A stretch of DNA of 21,573 bases from an uncultured Pelagibacteraceae bacterium (GTDB lineage: Bacteria > Pseudomonadota > Alphaproteobacteria > Pelagibacterales > Pelagibacteraceae), in NCBI GenBank assembly GCA_902554135.1, contig CACDNJ010000007.1, positions 1-21,573 on the forward strand, read 5' to 3'. A model generated the notes under the pieces. That model did no database searches, had not been told where the DNA came from, and was given only the letters and a program-made list of their open reading frames with translations. Shown here in pieces: positions 14,295 through 21,573 of this stretch. Numbering within the stretch: the stretch's first letter is position 1; each line of letters starts with the position of its first letter. Position numbers and translations under genes: made by a program.

Positions 14295-15174
14295 GTTTTT
14301 GCCTACTTAGTAGAGCTGCGCCTCTCACTCCACTAGCATCACCGTATTTTGGTTTTAAAAAAACAGTTCTTAAATTTATATTTTTTAAATTATTTAATTT
14401 TTTTAAATACTTTTCAGTTATCTTTTTAACTTCTTCGAGAGAATCAATTTCGTTTGACACCCCTCCTCCAAAAACAATTGCATCCGGATCAATAATATTA
14501 ATTAATATTGATAAACTTAAACCCAGGTTATCCAAAAACTCATTTATAAAAATTTTTTCTTTTGATGAGTTTTCTCTGGATTTTGAAAAAATATCTTTCG
14601 CTGTTAATTTTTCATTATATTTTTTGAAGTATAATCTTTCTAAACCTTTTCCTGATATATATTCTTCAATATTATCTGAACTGTCACGAGAACCAATAGG
14701 AACATGTCCCCACTCACCAGCAAAAGAATTTGGTCCTACTAAAATTTTTCTATCTATAACCAAACCTCCTCCACAACCAGACCCTAAAATGATTCCAAAA
14801 ACAACTTTATAATGTTTTGCGGAACCATCGAAAGACTCTGATAAAGCAAAACAATTGGCATCGTTTTCACATAAAATTTTTCTGTTTAAATTTTTGGAAA
14901 TATCGTCAGAAAATTTCATGTTATTTAGCCACGGAGAATTAAAAGCGTTTTGAATTAACCCAGTATCAAGATTGGTAGAACCTGGATGACAAACTCCTAC
15001 ATTAAATTTTTTTTTAAATTTTTTTTCAATAAAATTTACTGATTCAGTTATAGAAACGATTGTTTCTTTGTATTCTTTAGGAGAATCTTTCCGGCTTCTA
15101 TGAAGTTCTGATCCTTTATCATCCAAAAGCACTGACTCGATTTTGGTTGCTCCTAAATCTATACCTATTTGCAT
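14287..15174 (-). CDS. ROK-family sugar kinase lacking the zinc-binding motif
   Basis: An ATP-dependent kinase of the ROK family. 295 residues. It has the phosphate loop IGIDLGATKIE (3-13), the catalytic Asp in CENDANCFAL, GSGCGGGLVID, and GEWGHVPIG. The Cys cluster (CxCGxxGCxE) that normally follows GEWGH and binds zinc is absent: the sequence runs SRDSSDNIEEYISGKGLERL with no cysteine, keeping only the Glu and the SGKG helix. No DNA-binding domain, so it is an enzyme rather than a NagC/XylR repressor. It is last of the minus-strand transporter operon; its ATG overlaps the ATPase stop (TAATG). The order matches the rhizobial frcBCAK operon, in which frcK is a ROK kinase. The substrate may be fructose, another hexose, or an inositol-derived sugar acid. 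Confidence 0.87.
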   Translation of the reverse strand: MQIGIDLGATKIESVLLDDKGSELHRSRKDSPKEYKETIVSITESVNFIEKKFKKKFNVGVCHPGSTNLDTGLIQNAFNSPWLNNMKFSDDISKNLNRKILCENDANCFALSESFDGSAKHYKVVFGIILGSGCGGGLVIDRKILVGPNSFAGEWGHVPIGSRDSSDNIEEYISGKGLERLYFKKYNEKLTAKDIFSKSRENSSKEKIFINEFLDNLGLSLSILINIIDPDAIVFGGGVSNEIDSLEEVKKITEKYLKKLNNLKNINLRTVFLKPKYGDASGVRGAALLSRQKLI

Positions 15175-15968
15175 TAATTTTTTGAAACTCTATCGATTTC
15201 TTTTAATTCCACTTCTAATTTATCTAATTCTTCTCCGCCCGCCATCATGCTTAATAATTTTTCACGTGATAAATCTTTTTTATCAAAAGTACCCATGCTT
15301 TTTCCTCGATTTAATATAGTAAAGCTGTTTCCAACAGGGTAAGCATGGTGAACGTTGTGTGTAATCAAAATAACTCCTAGACCAGATGCAGCGGCTTTTA
15401 CTATGTATTTCAATACCACGGATGCTTGGTGAACTCCTAAAGCAGATGTTGGTTCATCCAAAATTAAAACTTTTGCTCCAAAATATATGGCCCTTGAGAT
15501 AGCCAAACATTGTCTTTCTCCGCCTGACATGGTTCCAACTGCTTGTGACGGATCTCTAACATCAATTCCAATTTGCCCCATTCTTTCTGAAGCAATACTG
15601 TTAGCTTTTTCAACATCAAAAGTTTTAAATGGTCCAAAACCTTTCATAGGTTCCCTTCCCATAAAAAAGTTTCTTGTAACACTCATTAAGGAAACCAAAG
15701 CAAGATCTTGATAAACTGTTGCGATACCCATATCCAATGCATCTCTAGGTGAATCAAAAATAGTTTTTTTGCCTTCTACAATAATTTCTCCTTCATTTGG
15801 CTTGTGGACGCCAGATAAAGTTTTTATCAAAGTTGATTTCCCTGCTCCGTTATCACCCAACAAACACATTATTTGACCTTTTTTCACATGCATCGTGACA
15901 TCTTTTAAAGCAATAACCGATCCAAAAAATTTACTAATATTATTAAACTCAACCAAATTATCTGACAT
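15174..15968 (-). CDS. Sugar ABC importer ATPase, single-domain CUT2 type (FrcA-like)
   Basis: Drives the importer encoded with it. 264 residues, one nucleotide-binding domain: Walker A GDNGAGKS (38-45), Q-loop Gln87 (VYQD), signature MSGGERQ (147-153), Walker B VLILDEP (167-173), switch His204. CUT2 importers such as RbsA and MglA usually carry two fused ATPase domains of about 500 residues; a single domain with a short C-terminal tail ([12 protein letters not shown]) is the FrcA form, probably working as a homodimer. TAATG overlaps join it to the permease upstream and the kinase downstream, so the three are translationally coupled. Confidence 0.92.
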   Translation of the reverse strand: MSDNLVEFNNISKFFGSVIALKDVTMHVKKGQIMCLLGDNGAGKSTLIKTLSGVHKPNEGEIIVEGKKTIFDSPRDALDMGIATVYQDLALVSLMSVTRNFFMGREPMKGFGPFKTFDVEKANSIASERMGQIGIDVRDPSQAVGTMSGGERQCLAISRAIYFGAKVLILDEPTSALGVHQASVVLKYIVKAAASGLGVILITHNVHHAYPVGNSFTILNRGKSMGTFDKKDLSREKLLSMMAGGEELDKLEVELKEIDRVSKN

Positions 15969-17086
15969 TATTTATTCTCCGTAACTCTTCTTCTAATATA
16001 ATTGTTAAATATAACTGCGATTAACATCATTGCTCCTAAAAAAACTTTAAACCAATCTGTATCAACATCGGTGTAGTAAATACCCATTGAAACAGTTCCA
16101 AAAATTAAAGCACCGAAAGCTGCACCAATAGCGGAACCATAACCTCCTGTTAATAAACAGCCTCCCACCACTGCCGCAACAATAGCTTCTAACTCTTTTA
16201 GAAATCCTCTCATGGTGTCAGCTGAACCTGCGTCTAAAACTTGCACACATGCATAAATAGTGGCTGCTACCGCTGTTCCTATAAATAAACTGATTTTAAC
16301 TCTTCCAACTGGTACACCAACATTTCTTGCTCCAAGTTTGTCTCCTCCTGAAGCAAATATCCAATTTCCATATCGAGTTTTCATTAATAACCAAGTTGCA
16401 AAAATTGTCATTCCAATCCACCATAAAACAGAAGCCGGAACTCCAGTAGCTAGGGGCGTTCCATCTTGTCGTAATGCAATTAATCCTAAAGATCCAAGCC
16501 ATGCAAAAACTCCTTTGAAAGCATCTGCAGAAAAAATCCATGCTATCGGATCATTTTCTATCAAAACTCTTAGGCCTGGTACTTGTGTTCTGCCAGTTAT
16601 TAATCTTGTCAAAGCAAGTGTAGCGCCTCTTAAGATAAATAACATTGCTAGCGTAACAATAAAGGATGGAAGTCCGGTTCTAACAACTAAAATACCATTT
16701 GCATAACCAACAAGAACAGCCATCGTAAATGCAAACAAAATACTCATCCAAAGTGGCCACCCCCAATAAATTGCAGGAATTGCTATACAAATTCCAGCAA
16801 AACCAATCATTGAACCAACTGATAAATCAAATTCGCCACCTATCATTAAAAGTGCGGCTGCAATTGCAATTATTCCAAGATTAGCTGAAACTTCTAAGAA
16901 ATTTATAGTTCCATAAGCACTGAACATTCCTGTATCGCCAGCAACAATACCAAAAAAAATAAAAACTAATATAGATCCACCAAGAGCGCCAAGCTCTGGT
17001 CTGTTTAATAAAACTTTAAGCTTTGAGACTTTTCTTAATCTTTCGTCTTTTGATTTATTTTGAATGCTTTTTGACTTAACTGACAT
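15968..17086 (-). CDS. Sugar ABC importer permease, CUT2/RbsC type (FrcC-like)
   Basis: The inner-membrane channel of the importer. 372 residues with about ten hydrophobic segments after a basic 40-residue cytosolic N-terminus. CUT2 signs: [12 protein letters not shown] near residue 82, [18 protein letters not shown] near 138, and [19 protein letters not shown] near 320. An extra loop (about 165-210) with the [13 protein letters not shown] stretch lengthens it relative to RbsC, as in FrcC. It probably works as a homodimer since only one permease gene is present. The 61-bp gap to the upstream binding-protein gene holds a hairpin. Its stop overlaps the ATPase start (TAATG). Confidence 0.92.
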   Translation of the reverse strand: MSVKSKSIQNKSKDERLRKVSKLKVLLNRPELGALGGSILVFIFFGIVAGDTGMFSAYGTINFLEVSANLGIIAIAAALLMIGGEFDLSVGSMIGFAGICIAIPAIYWGWPLWMSILFAFTMAVLVGYANGILVVRTGLPSFIVTLAMLFILRGATLALTRLITGRTQVPGLRVLIENDPIAWIFSADAFKGVFAWLGSLGLIALRQDGTPLATGVPASVLWWIGMTIFATWLLMKTRYGNWIFASGGDKLGARNVGVPVGRVKISLFIGTAVAATIYACVQVLDAGSADTMRGFLKELEAIVAAVVGGCLLTGGYGSAIGAAFGALIFGTVSMGIYYTDVDTDWFKVFLGAMMLIAVIFNNYIRRRVTENK

Positions 17087-17102
17087 ATTTTTATTTTAAT
17101 TC

Positions 17103-17136
17103 AAAAAAAAAGGCCTGGCTTTTAAACCAGGCCTTT
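17103..17136 (-). terminator. Intra-operon terminator/attenuator after the binding-protein gene
   Basis: A perfect 10-bp stem, AAAGGCCTGG (17109-17118) with CCAGGCCTTT (17127-17136), around an 8-base loop, followed on the minus strand by a T run from the As at 17103-17111. It starts 12 bp after the binding-protein stop and ends just before the permease. Such hairpins let most transcripts stop after, or be stabilised over, the binding protein, so that it is made in excess of the membrane parts. Confidence 0.82.
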
Positions 17137-17147
17137 CTTAAAGATTT

Positions 17148-18068
17148 TTATCTATAACCTTGTGCTGCCCATTTAATTACTTTGCTAGCATTTTTAGGAG
17201 TAACGAAACCAGGTCCCGTCATTACAACACCAGCTGGCATTGTTCCCCATCTCATGTACTGAGCAAAAATAACTATTGGCAAATATCCTTGAAGATATTG
17301 TTGTTGGTCAATTAAGAACTCAACTTCTCCGGCAGCAGCAGCTTTAAGCATGCCTGGTGACATATCAAATGTACCAAGTTTAATGCTGCCAGTTTTACCA
17401 GCAGATTTTATTGCTTTTAGAGCCGCTTCTCCAGAAAGTCCTGCACCTAAAGTTAGAATAGTGTCAACACCACCTAATTTAGCAGCAACAGCTTTTTGAA
17501 TTTCTGTTGGGTCATTTGATGTACCAAGTATTTCTACTGAACCACCAAAACCTTTTTTGAAACCAGCACATCTTCTATCAAGAGCTACGTTACCTACTTC
17601 ATGGTTAACGCAAAGTGCTTTTTTACCACCAGCTGCTTTCATTTTCTGACCACCACCTACACCAGCTTCAAATTCAGTTTGACCAACGTGCGCACTAATT
17701 CCTAGTTTTGCAAAGTCGTCAGAACCAGAATTCATAGATACTACTGGAATTCCAGCAGCAATTGCAGCTTTTACAGATTTTCCAAGAGCTGCAGCATCCG
17801 GTAAAGTGATTACAATACCTTTTGGTTTTTGAGAAACAGCATTGTCAATAAGTTTTGCCATTTCAACCATGTCGAATGTGCCAGGAGCAGTATACTTACA
17901 TTTGATTTTCATATCTTTGCAAGCAGAATCAACTCCATTTTTAGCAACCGACCAGAAAGGATCGTTAGCTTGTCCATGTGAAACAACGATTACATCGATT
18001 GCAAAAGATGCAACTGACATCGCCATCCAAGTGAAGAAAGCTAAAAAAGTTAAATATAGTTTTTTCAT
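17148..18068 (-). CDS. Periplasmic sugar-binding protein of the CUT2 importer (FrcB/RbsB-like)
   Basis: Captures the substrate in the periplasm. 306 residues with a clear signal peptide: basic start MKKLYL, a hydrophobic core, and a likely cleavage after residue 23 (SFA, before IDVIVVS). The mature part is a type I periplasmic fold (Peripla_BP_4): GQANDPFWSVAKNG with the ligand-stacking Phe/Trp, KGIVITLPD, GIPVVSMNSGSDD, GLDRRC-type centre (ALDRRCAGF) and a second lobe with LGAGLSGEAAL, KLGTFDMSP and LIDQQQYLQGYLP. Two Cys pairs (DSACKDMKIKC and LC...RRC) might form disulfides. It has a good ribosome site, unlike most genes here. The fold covers ribose, fructose, galactose and inositol binders; iolG just upstream favours a polyol, the frc-like order favours fructose. 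Confidence 0.9.
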   Translation of the reverse strand: MKKLYLTFLAFFTWMAMSVASFAIDVIVVSHGQANDPFWSVAKNGVDSACKDMKIKCKYTAPGTFDMVEMAKLIDNAVSQKPKGIVITLPDAAALGKSVKAAIAAGIPVVSMNSGSDDFAKLGISAHVGQTEFEAGVGGGQKMKAAGGKKALCVNHEVGNVALDRRCAGFKKGFGGSVEILGTSNDPTEIQKAVAAKLGGVDTILTLGAGLSGEAALKAIKSAGKTGSIKLGTFDMSPGMLKAAAAGEVEFLIDQQQYLQGYLPIVIFAQYMRWGTMPAGVVMTGPGFVTPKNASKVIKWAAQGYR

Positions 18069-18074
18069 ATTTTT

Positions 18075-18079
18075 CCTCT
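18075..18079 (-). promoter_or_regulatory. Strong ribosome-binding site of the binding-protein gene
   Basis: AGAGG on the minus strand, 6 bases before the ATG (AGAGGAAAAATATG). It stands out because most starts in the window have no Shine-Dalgarno match, and it fits high expression of the periplasmic protein. Confidence 0.7.
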
Positions 18080-18090
18080 ATTTATTGTTT

Positions 18091-18108
18091 ATATTAATTA
18101 ATTAATAT
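18091..18108. promoter_or_regulatory. 18-bp perfect palindrome in the binding-protein leader
   Basis: ATATTAATTAATTAATAT reads the same on both strands and lies 23 bp before the binding-protein ATG, where a -10 region or operator would be expected. It is made only of A and T, so its length is less significant than it would be in balanced sequence. Confidence 0.35.
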
Positions 18109-18129
18109 TTTTTTATTTAAACAAAAAAA

Positions 18130-18168
18130 AACTTAAAAGACAAAGGTGAAGTATTTTTTTTTCAACCT
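18130..18168 (-). terminator. Possible iolG terminator with an alternative hairpin
   Basis: On the minus strand, 16 bp after the iolG stop, AGGTTGAA (18168-18161) can pair with TTCACCT (18150-18144) with one bulged base, followed by TTGTCTTTT. A competing small hairpin AACCTGAGGTT (18174-18164) uses the same AGGTT. It could end the iolG transcript before the transporter operon. The stem is short, so support is moderate. Confidence 0.35.
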
Positions 18169-18183
18169 CAGGTTTAAAAAGAA

Positions 18184-19134
18184 TTATTTAATTCTAACAA
18201 CTTTTTTGCTTCTTAAAGATTTATAAGCGGCATTAGCAATCAGAAGGGATTTTTCCCCATCTTCGAACGATGCTCTTGGTTTTTTATTTTTTTTAAAAAG
18301 ATTTGCAAGGTCTTCGAGTTGTAGTTTGTAAGCAGATCTATATCTATCTATAAAAAAATTATATTTTCTTTTATTTCTAGATATTAACATTCCTTTTTTT
18401 CCAAAAATTTCAACTCTTTGATCATAACCAAATGCACAATGTCTCGAATTATTGATTACAGAAATTACTCCGGATTTAGACCTAAGTACACAAGTGGCAA
18501 TTTCATAGTCGTTGATTTTTTTAAATTTCGAGTCTGAAATATTGCTTGCAGATGCAAAAACTTCTTTGACGGGATCGTTTCCAAGATAAAACCTTGCCAA
18601 ATCAAAATCATGTATTGTCATATCTCTGAATATTCCTCCTGAATTTTTAAGATATTCTAATGAAGGTGGCGCTGGATCTCTGCTAGTAATTATAATTTTT
18701 TCTAACTTACCAATTTTTCCTTTTAATAAGGATTTCTTTAAAAAAAAATGACCTGGATCATAACGTCTATTGAACCCCAGTTGTATTTTTGGTTTAAATT
18801 TCTTAATTCTTTTTCGACATTTAATAACTTTATTTATGTTTAAATCTAAAGGTTTCTCACAAAATATAACTTTTTTATGTTTTGCCGATTCTGAGATTAA
18901 TGGAATATGCGTTGCAGTAGAAGATGCAATAAAAATAACATGGATGCTCTTATCATTAAAAGCTTTTGAAGGCTTAGATATATTTGTTGATCCAAATCTT
19001 TTTGAATTATAAATAGAAAGTTTTTGATTAATATCAAAGACATATTTTAAATTAAATTTTGGGTTTAATTTAATATTTTCTGCATGCATTACTCCAATTC
19101 GACCAAGTCCAAATAATGCAACATTTATTTTCAT
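18184..19134 (-). CDS. iolG: myo-Inositol 2-dehydrogenase
   Basis: First step of inositol catabolism: NAD-dependent oxidation of myo-inositol to 2-keto-myo-inositol (scyllo-inosose). 316 residues, slightly short of the usual 330. Rossmann motif FGLGRIGVMHAEN (8-20), catalytic Lys94 in CEKPLD, and the substrate-site Asp171 and His175 in FRDMTIHDFDLARF. IolG-like segments SRDPAPP (151-157) and RHCAFGYDQRVEIFG are also present. It is separated from the transporter operon downstream by 115 bp and is divergent from iolE with 65 bp between starts. The start ATG at 19134 begins the Rossmann strand with no extra residues. Confidence 0.93.
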   Translation of the reverse strand: MKINVALFGLGRIGVMHAENIKLNPKFNLKYVFDINQKLSIYNSKRFGSTNISKPSKAFNDKSIHVIFIASSTATHIPLISESAKHKKVIFCEKPLDLNINKVIKCRKRIKKFKPKIQLGFNRRYDPGHFFLKKSLLKGKIGKLEKIIITSRDPAPPSLEYLKNSGGIFRDMTIHDFDLARFYLGNDPVKEVFASASNISDSKFKKINDYEIATCVLRSKSGVISVINNSRHCAFGYDQRVEIFGKKGMLISRNKRKYNFFIDRYRSAYKLQLEDLANLFKKNKKPRASFEDGEKSLLIANAAYKSLRSKKVVRIK

Positions 19135-19199
19135 AATCTAAGTGTTTTTTTTGTTTGAACTGTTGACATAAAGCATTATCCTAGCAAATTAAAAAAAAT
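19135..19199. promoter_or_regulatory. Divergent promoter region iolG / iolE
   Basis: 65 bp between the two start codons. On the plus strand TTGAAC (19155-19160), 16 bp, TATCCT (19177-19182) would start iolE RNA about 10 bases before its ATG; a TTGACA at 19163-19168 is an alternative -35 with a poor -10 (CAAATT, 19185-19190). iolE has an A-rich leader and no Shine-Dalgarno match. Joint control of the two genes is likely. Confidence 0.45.
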
Positions 19200-20102
19200 A
19201 TGTCAGTAAAATTAGGGGTGGCACCAATAGCTTGGAGTAATGATGATATGCCAGAATTAGGTGGTGACACACCTCTGGAAACTTGTCTATCTGAGGCTCG
19301 CGAAGCAGGGTTTATTGGTGTTGAGTCAGGTGGAAAATTTCCTAAAACTTCAAAAGAACTTATTCCTATTTTGGAAAAATTTAATTTAAAATTATGCTCT
19401 GGATGGTATGGAGCCAATCTTTTAAAACACTCCGTGAAAGAAGAAATGCAACAGATAAGAAGTCAATTAAATTTATTTAAAGATTGCAAAGCTCCTTGTA
19501 TCGTTTTTGCAGAAGTTACCGACTCCATACAAGGTGATGAAAAAAAACCTTTGTCAAAAAGACCTCAAATGCAAAAAGAAGATTGGTCAAGCTTTTGTAA
19601 AAAAATCAATGAAATTGGAAAAAGACTGCAAGATGAAGGAATGCCTTTAGCGTATCATCATCATATGGGAACCGTAGTTCAGTCCCATGAAGATACAATA
19701 AGACTTTTAGAAAATACAAATGACTCTATAAAATTAACTCTAGACACCGGTCATATGTTGTTCGCTGGAGGTAATTCTTTAAAAATCGTTAAAGATTTTA
19801 CAAATAAAATTTTTCATGTTCATTGTAAAGATATAAGAAAAAAAGTCTTAGAAAAATCTATAAAAAATGATTTCAGTTTTAGAGAAGCTTTTCTAGAAGG
19901 TGCTTTTACTGTTCCAGGTGACGGATGTATAGACTACATACCTATTTTTAAAGAACTTAAAAAAAATAATTTCAACGGTTGGTTAGTTGTTGAAGCAGAA
20001 CAAGATCCAAAGAAAGCCAACCCATTAGAGTATGCAAAAATTGGATACAATTATTTAAGCAAAACTGTAAAAGATTGTGGTTTTGATATTAGTGAGAAAT
20101 GA
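19200..20102 (+). CDS. iolE: myo-Inosose-2 dehydratase
   Basis: Second step of inositol catabolism: dehydrates 2-keto-myo-inositol to 3D-(3,5/4)-trihydroxycyclohexane-1,2-dione, the IolD substrate. 300 residues, full length, sugar-phosphate-isomerase-like TIM barrel. Family signs: [20 protein letters not shown] (residues 6-25), [32 protein letters not shown], the metal-site segments [13 protein letters not shown] and [10 protein letters not shown], and VPGDGCIDY followed by VVEAEQDP. The two barrel-end acids and the His-x-His motif of the divalent-metal site are kept. It is alone on the plus strand and its end overlaps hppA tail-to-tail by 14 bp, with no terminator between. Confidence 0.95.
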   Translation: MSVKLGVAPIAWSNDDMPELGGDTPLETCLSEAREAGFIGVESGGKFPKTSKELIPILEKFNLKLCSGWYGANLLKHSVKEEMQQIRSQLNLFKDCKAPCIVFAEVTDSIQGDEKKPLSKRPQMQKEDWSSFCKKINEIGKRLQDEGMPLAYHHHMGTVVQSHEDTIRLLENTNDSIKLTLDTGHMLFAGGNSLKIVKDFTNKIFHVHCKDIRKKVLEKSIKNDFSFREAFLEGAFTVPGDGCIDYIPIFKELKKNNFNGWLVVEAEQDPKKANPLEYAKIGYNYLSKTVKDCGFDISEK

Positions 20103-21573
20103 CCGCTAAAAGTAATAGAGCAACAATATTTGTAATTTTGATCATAGGATTAACAGCGGGTCCAGCCGTATCTTTGTAAGGGTCTCCTACAGTATCTCCC
20201 GTAACAGCTGCTTTATGTGACTCTGAACCTTTTCCACCATAATTGCCATCTTCGATAAATTTTTTTGCATTATCCCAAGCACCACCGCCAGCAGTCATTG
20301 ATATTGCCACAAATAATCCAGTAACTATAACTCCAAGCAACATTGCTCCAACAGAGGATAAAGCTGCTTCCAAACCACCTATAAAATAAATAATAAAGTA
20401 TAAAACTATTGGAGAAAGAACCGGTAACAATGATGGAACAATCATTTCTTTAATTGCGGCTTTTGTTAACAAATCTACTAATCTTCCATAGTCAGGTTTT
20501 CTTTTGCCTTTCATAATCCCGGGTATTTTTTTGAATTGTCTTCTTACTTCAATAACAACTGCACCGCCGGCTCTACCAACCGCTTGCATTCCCATTGAGC
20601 CAAATAAGTAAGGTAGCATGCCCCCTACCAAAAGACCTATAACAACAAATGGATTTGATAGGTCAAAACTAACATTAACGCCTTCCAGTTTAGAACCAGG
20701 TACTGTTGAAAAAAATTTTATATCTTCGGTATACGCAGCAAATAAAACTAATGCTCCTAAGCCAGCTGAACCAATCGCATATCCTTTTGTAACTGCCTTT
20801 GTAGTATTTCCAACTGCATCAAGGGCATCGGTAGTTTTTCTAACATTTTTTGGTAATTTTGACATTTCTGCAATTCCACCAGCATTGTCTGTTACAGGGC
20901 CATATGCGTCTAGCGCAACAACCATTCCTGTAAGAGCAAGCATGGCTGTAACAGCAATCGCTATACCAAATAATCCTGCTAATTCATTTGTAGCAATTAT
21001 TCCAGCCACAATTATTAATGCAGGTAAAGCGGTAGCTTCCATTGAAACTGCCAAACCTTGAATAACATTTGTACCGTGTCCAGTAGTTGAAGATTTAGCA
21101 ACACTTCTAACTGGTCTATAATTTGTTCCTGTATAATATTCAGTTACCCAAATAATTAAACCCGTTACTACTAATCCAATAACACCACAGTAATACAAAT
21201 CAAAACCAGTAAAATTTTTGTCTCCGACATTAAATGTATTTTCTAAACCAATAATATTTGAAGTAATAGGATAAAGTAATATTAAGGAAATTATTGCTGT
21301 AACAACAAACCCTTTATAAAGAGCTCCCATAATATTTTTACTTTTGCCGAGTTTAACGAAAAAAGTACCAACTATAGAAGCAATGATACATCCACCTCCA
21401 ATTGCTAAAGGATAGACCATCATGCTTGCATTATCTTGAAAAAATATTGAGGCTAGAACCATGGTTGCAACTATTGTTACGGCATATGTTTCAAATAGAT
21501 CTGCTGCCATACCAGCACAATCACCAACATTATCGCCAACATTATCAGCTATAACTGCTGGATTTCTTGGATC
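20089..21573 (-). CDS. hppA: Proton-pumping membrane pyrophosphatase, 5'-truncated by the window
   Basis: Couples pyrophosphate hydrolysis to proton export across the inner membrane, saving energy in slow-growing cells. The visible 494 codons are the C-terminal two thirds. The frame runs to the right edge with [21 protein letters not shown] before the internal Met at 21510, so the start is outside. Catalytic motifs: [28 protein letters not shown], and [19 protein letters not shown] near the end. The subtype site reads [18 protein letters not shown]: Lys and Thr at the two discriminating positions mark the K+-independent H+-pumping class rather than the K+-dependent (Ala/Gly) class. About twelve membrane segments remain. 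Confidence 0.95.
   Translation of the reverse strand, partial: DPRNPAVIADNVGDNVGDCAGMAADLFETYAVTIVATMVLASIFFQDNASMMVYPLAIGGGCIIASIVGTFFVKLGKSKNIMGALYKGFVVTAIISLILLYPITSNIIGLENTFNVGDKNFTGFDLYYCGVIGLVVTGLIIWVTEYYTGTNYRPVRSVAKSSTTGHGTNVIQGLAVSMEATALPALIIVAGIIATNELAGLFGIAIAVTAMLALTGMVVALDAYGPVTDNAGGIAEMSKLPKNVRKTTDALDAVGNTTKAVTKGYAIGSAGLGALVLFAAYTEDIKFFSTVPGSKLEGVNVSFDLSNPFVVIGLLVGGMLPYLFGSMGMQAVGRAGGAVVIEVRRQFKKIPGIMKGKRKPDYGRLVDLLTKAAIKEMIVPSLLPVLSPIVLYFIIYFIGGLEAALSSVGAMLLGVIVTGLFVAISMTAGGGAWDNAKKFIEDGNYGGKGSESHKAAVTGDTVGDPYKDTAGPAVNPMIKITNIVALLLLAVISH

Noticed and set aside
16260..16706. 148-codon plus-strand frame
   Set aside because: Antisense shadow of the ABC permease gene; no recognisable domain.
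20618..21061. 147-codon plus-strand frame
   Set aside because: Antisense shadow of hppA, a conserved membrane protein with biased codons.

Overview
The window is very AT-rich, has almost no intergenic space, and many of its genes overlap by 1 to 14 bp. Gene content and protein sequences look alphaproteobacterial. The extreme compaction and lysine/isoleucine/asparagine-rich proteins suggest a streamlined marine lineage such as SAR11 (Pelagibacterales). That taxonomic call is inference; no rRNA or tRNA gene was found to anchor it.

Layout. (1) 1-2261: a 5'-truncated metG on the minus strand meets a 5'-truncated SbmA/BacA-like transporter gene on the plus strand at about 1085-1125, followed by an intact AEC-family permease. 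Both genes lose their N-termini at the same point, so this looks like a chimeric or rearranged junction. (2) 2262-4097: a 405-bp gene-free stretch with a clear terminator and short repeats, then a divergent pair around an inverted repeat: a small cupin-like protein of phage type and a tyrosine recombinase. (3) 4087-11228: one tight minus-strand run of seven genes (gaps of -8 to +5 bp). In transcription order it encodes an aldehyde dehydrogenase, an HpcH/HpaI aldolase, a large two-domain glycosyltransferase, a hexapeptide acyltransferase, a DegT sugar aminotransferase, a GIY-YIG domain protein and a GT11 fucosyltransferase-like enzyme. It probably builds and transfers an N-acylated amino sugar on a surface glycan. 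(4) 11287-20102: a myo-inositol catabolic region. iolD and a second Gfo/Idh dehydrogenase lie on plus; iolG and a complete CUT2 sugar ABC importer with a ROK kinase lie on minus; iolE lies on plus. The importer-kinase order (binding protein, permease, single-domain ATPase, ROK kinase) is that of the rhizobial frcBCAK fructose operon. (5) 20089-21573: the C-terminal two thirds of a proton-pumping pyrophosphatase of the K+-independent type, running off the right edge.

How the genes fit together. IolG, IolE and IolD give the first three steps from myo-inositol to 5-deoxyglucuronate. The usual later enzymes (IolB, IolC, IolJ, IolA) are not in the window. An HpcH/HpaI aldolase and an aldehyde dehydrogenase sit divergently from iolD but are cotranscribed with glycan genes. 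The ABC importer probably brings in inositol or a related polyol or sugar, but the frc-like gene order leaves the substrate open. No transcription factor is encoded here. No CRISPR array, insertion sequence, origin, or RNA gene was recognised.
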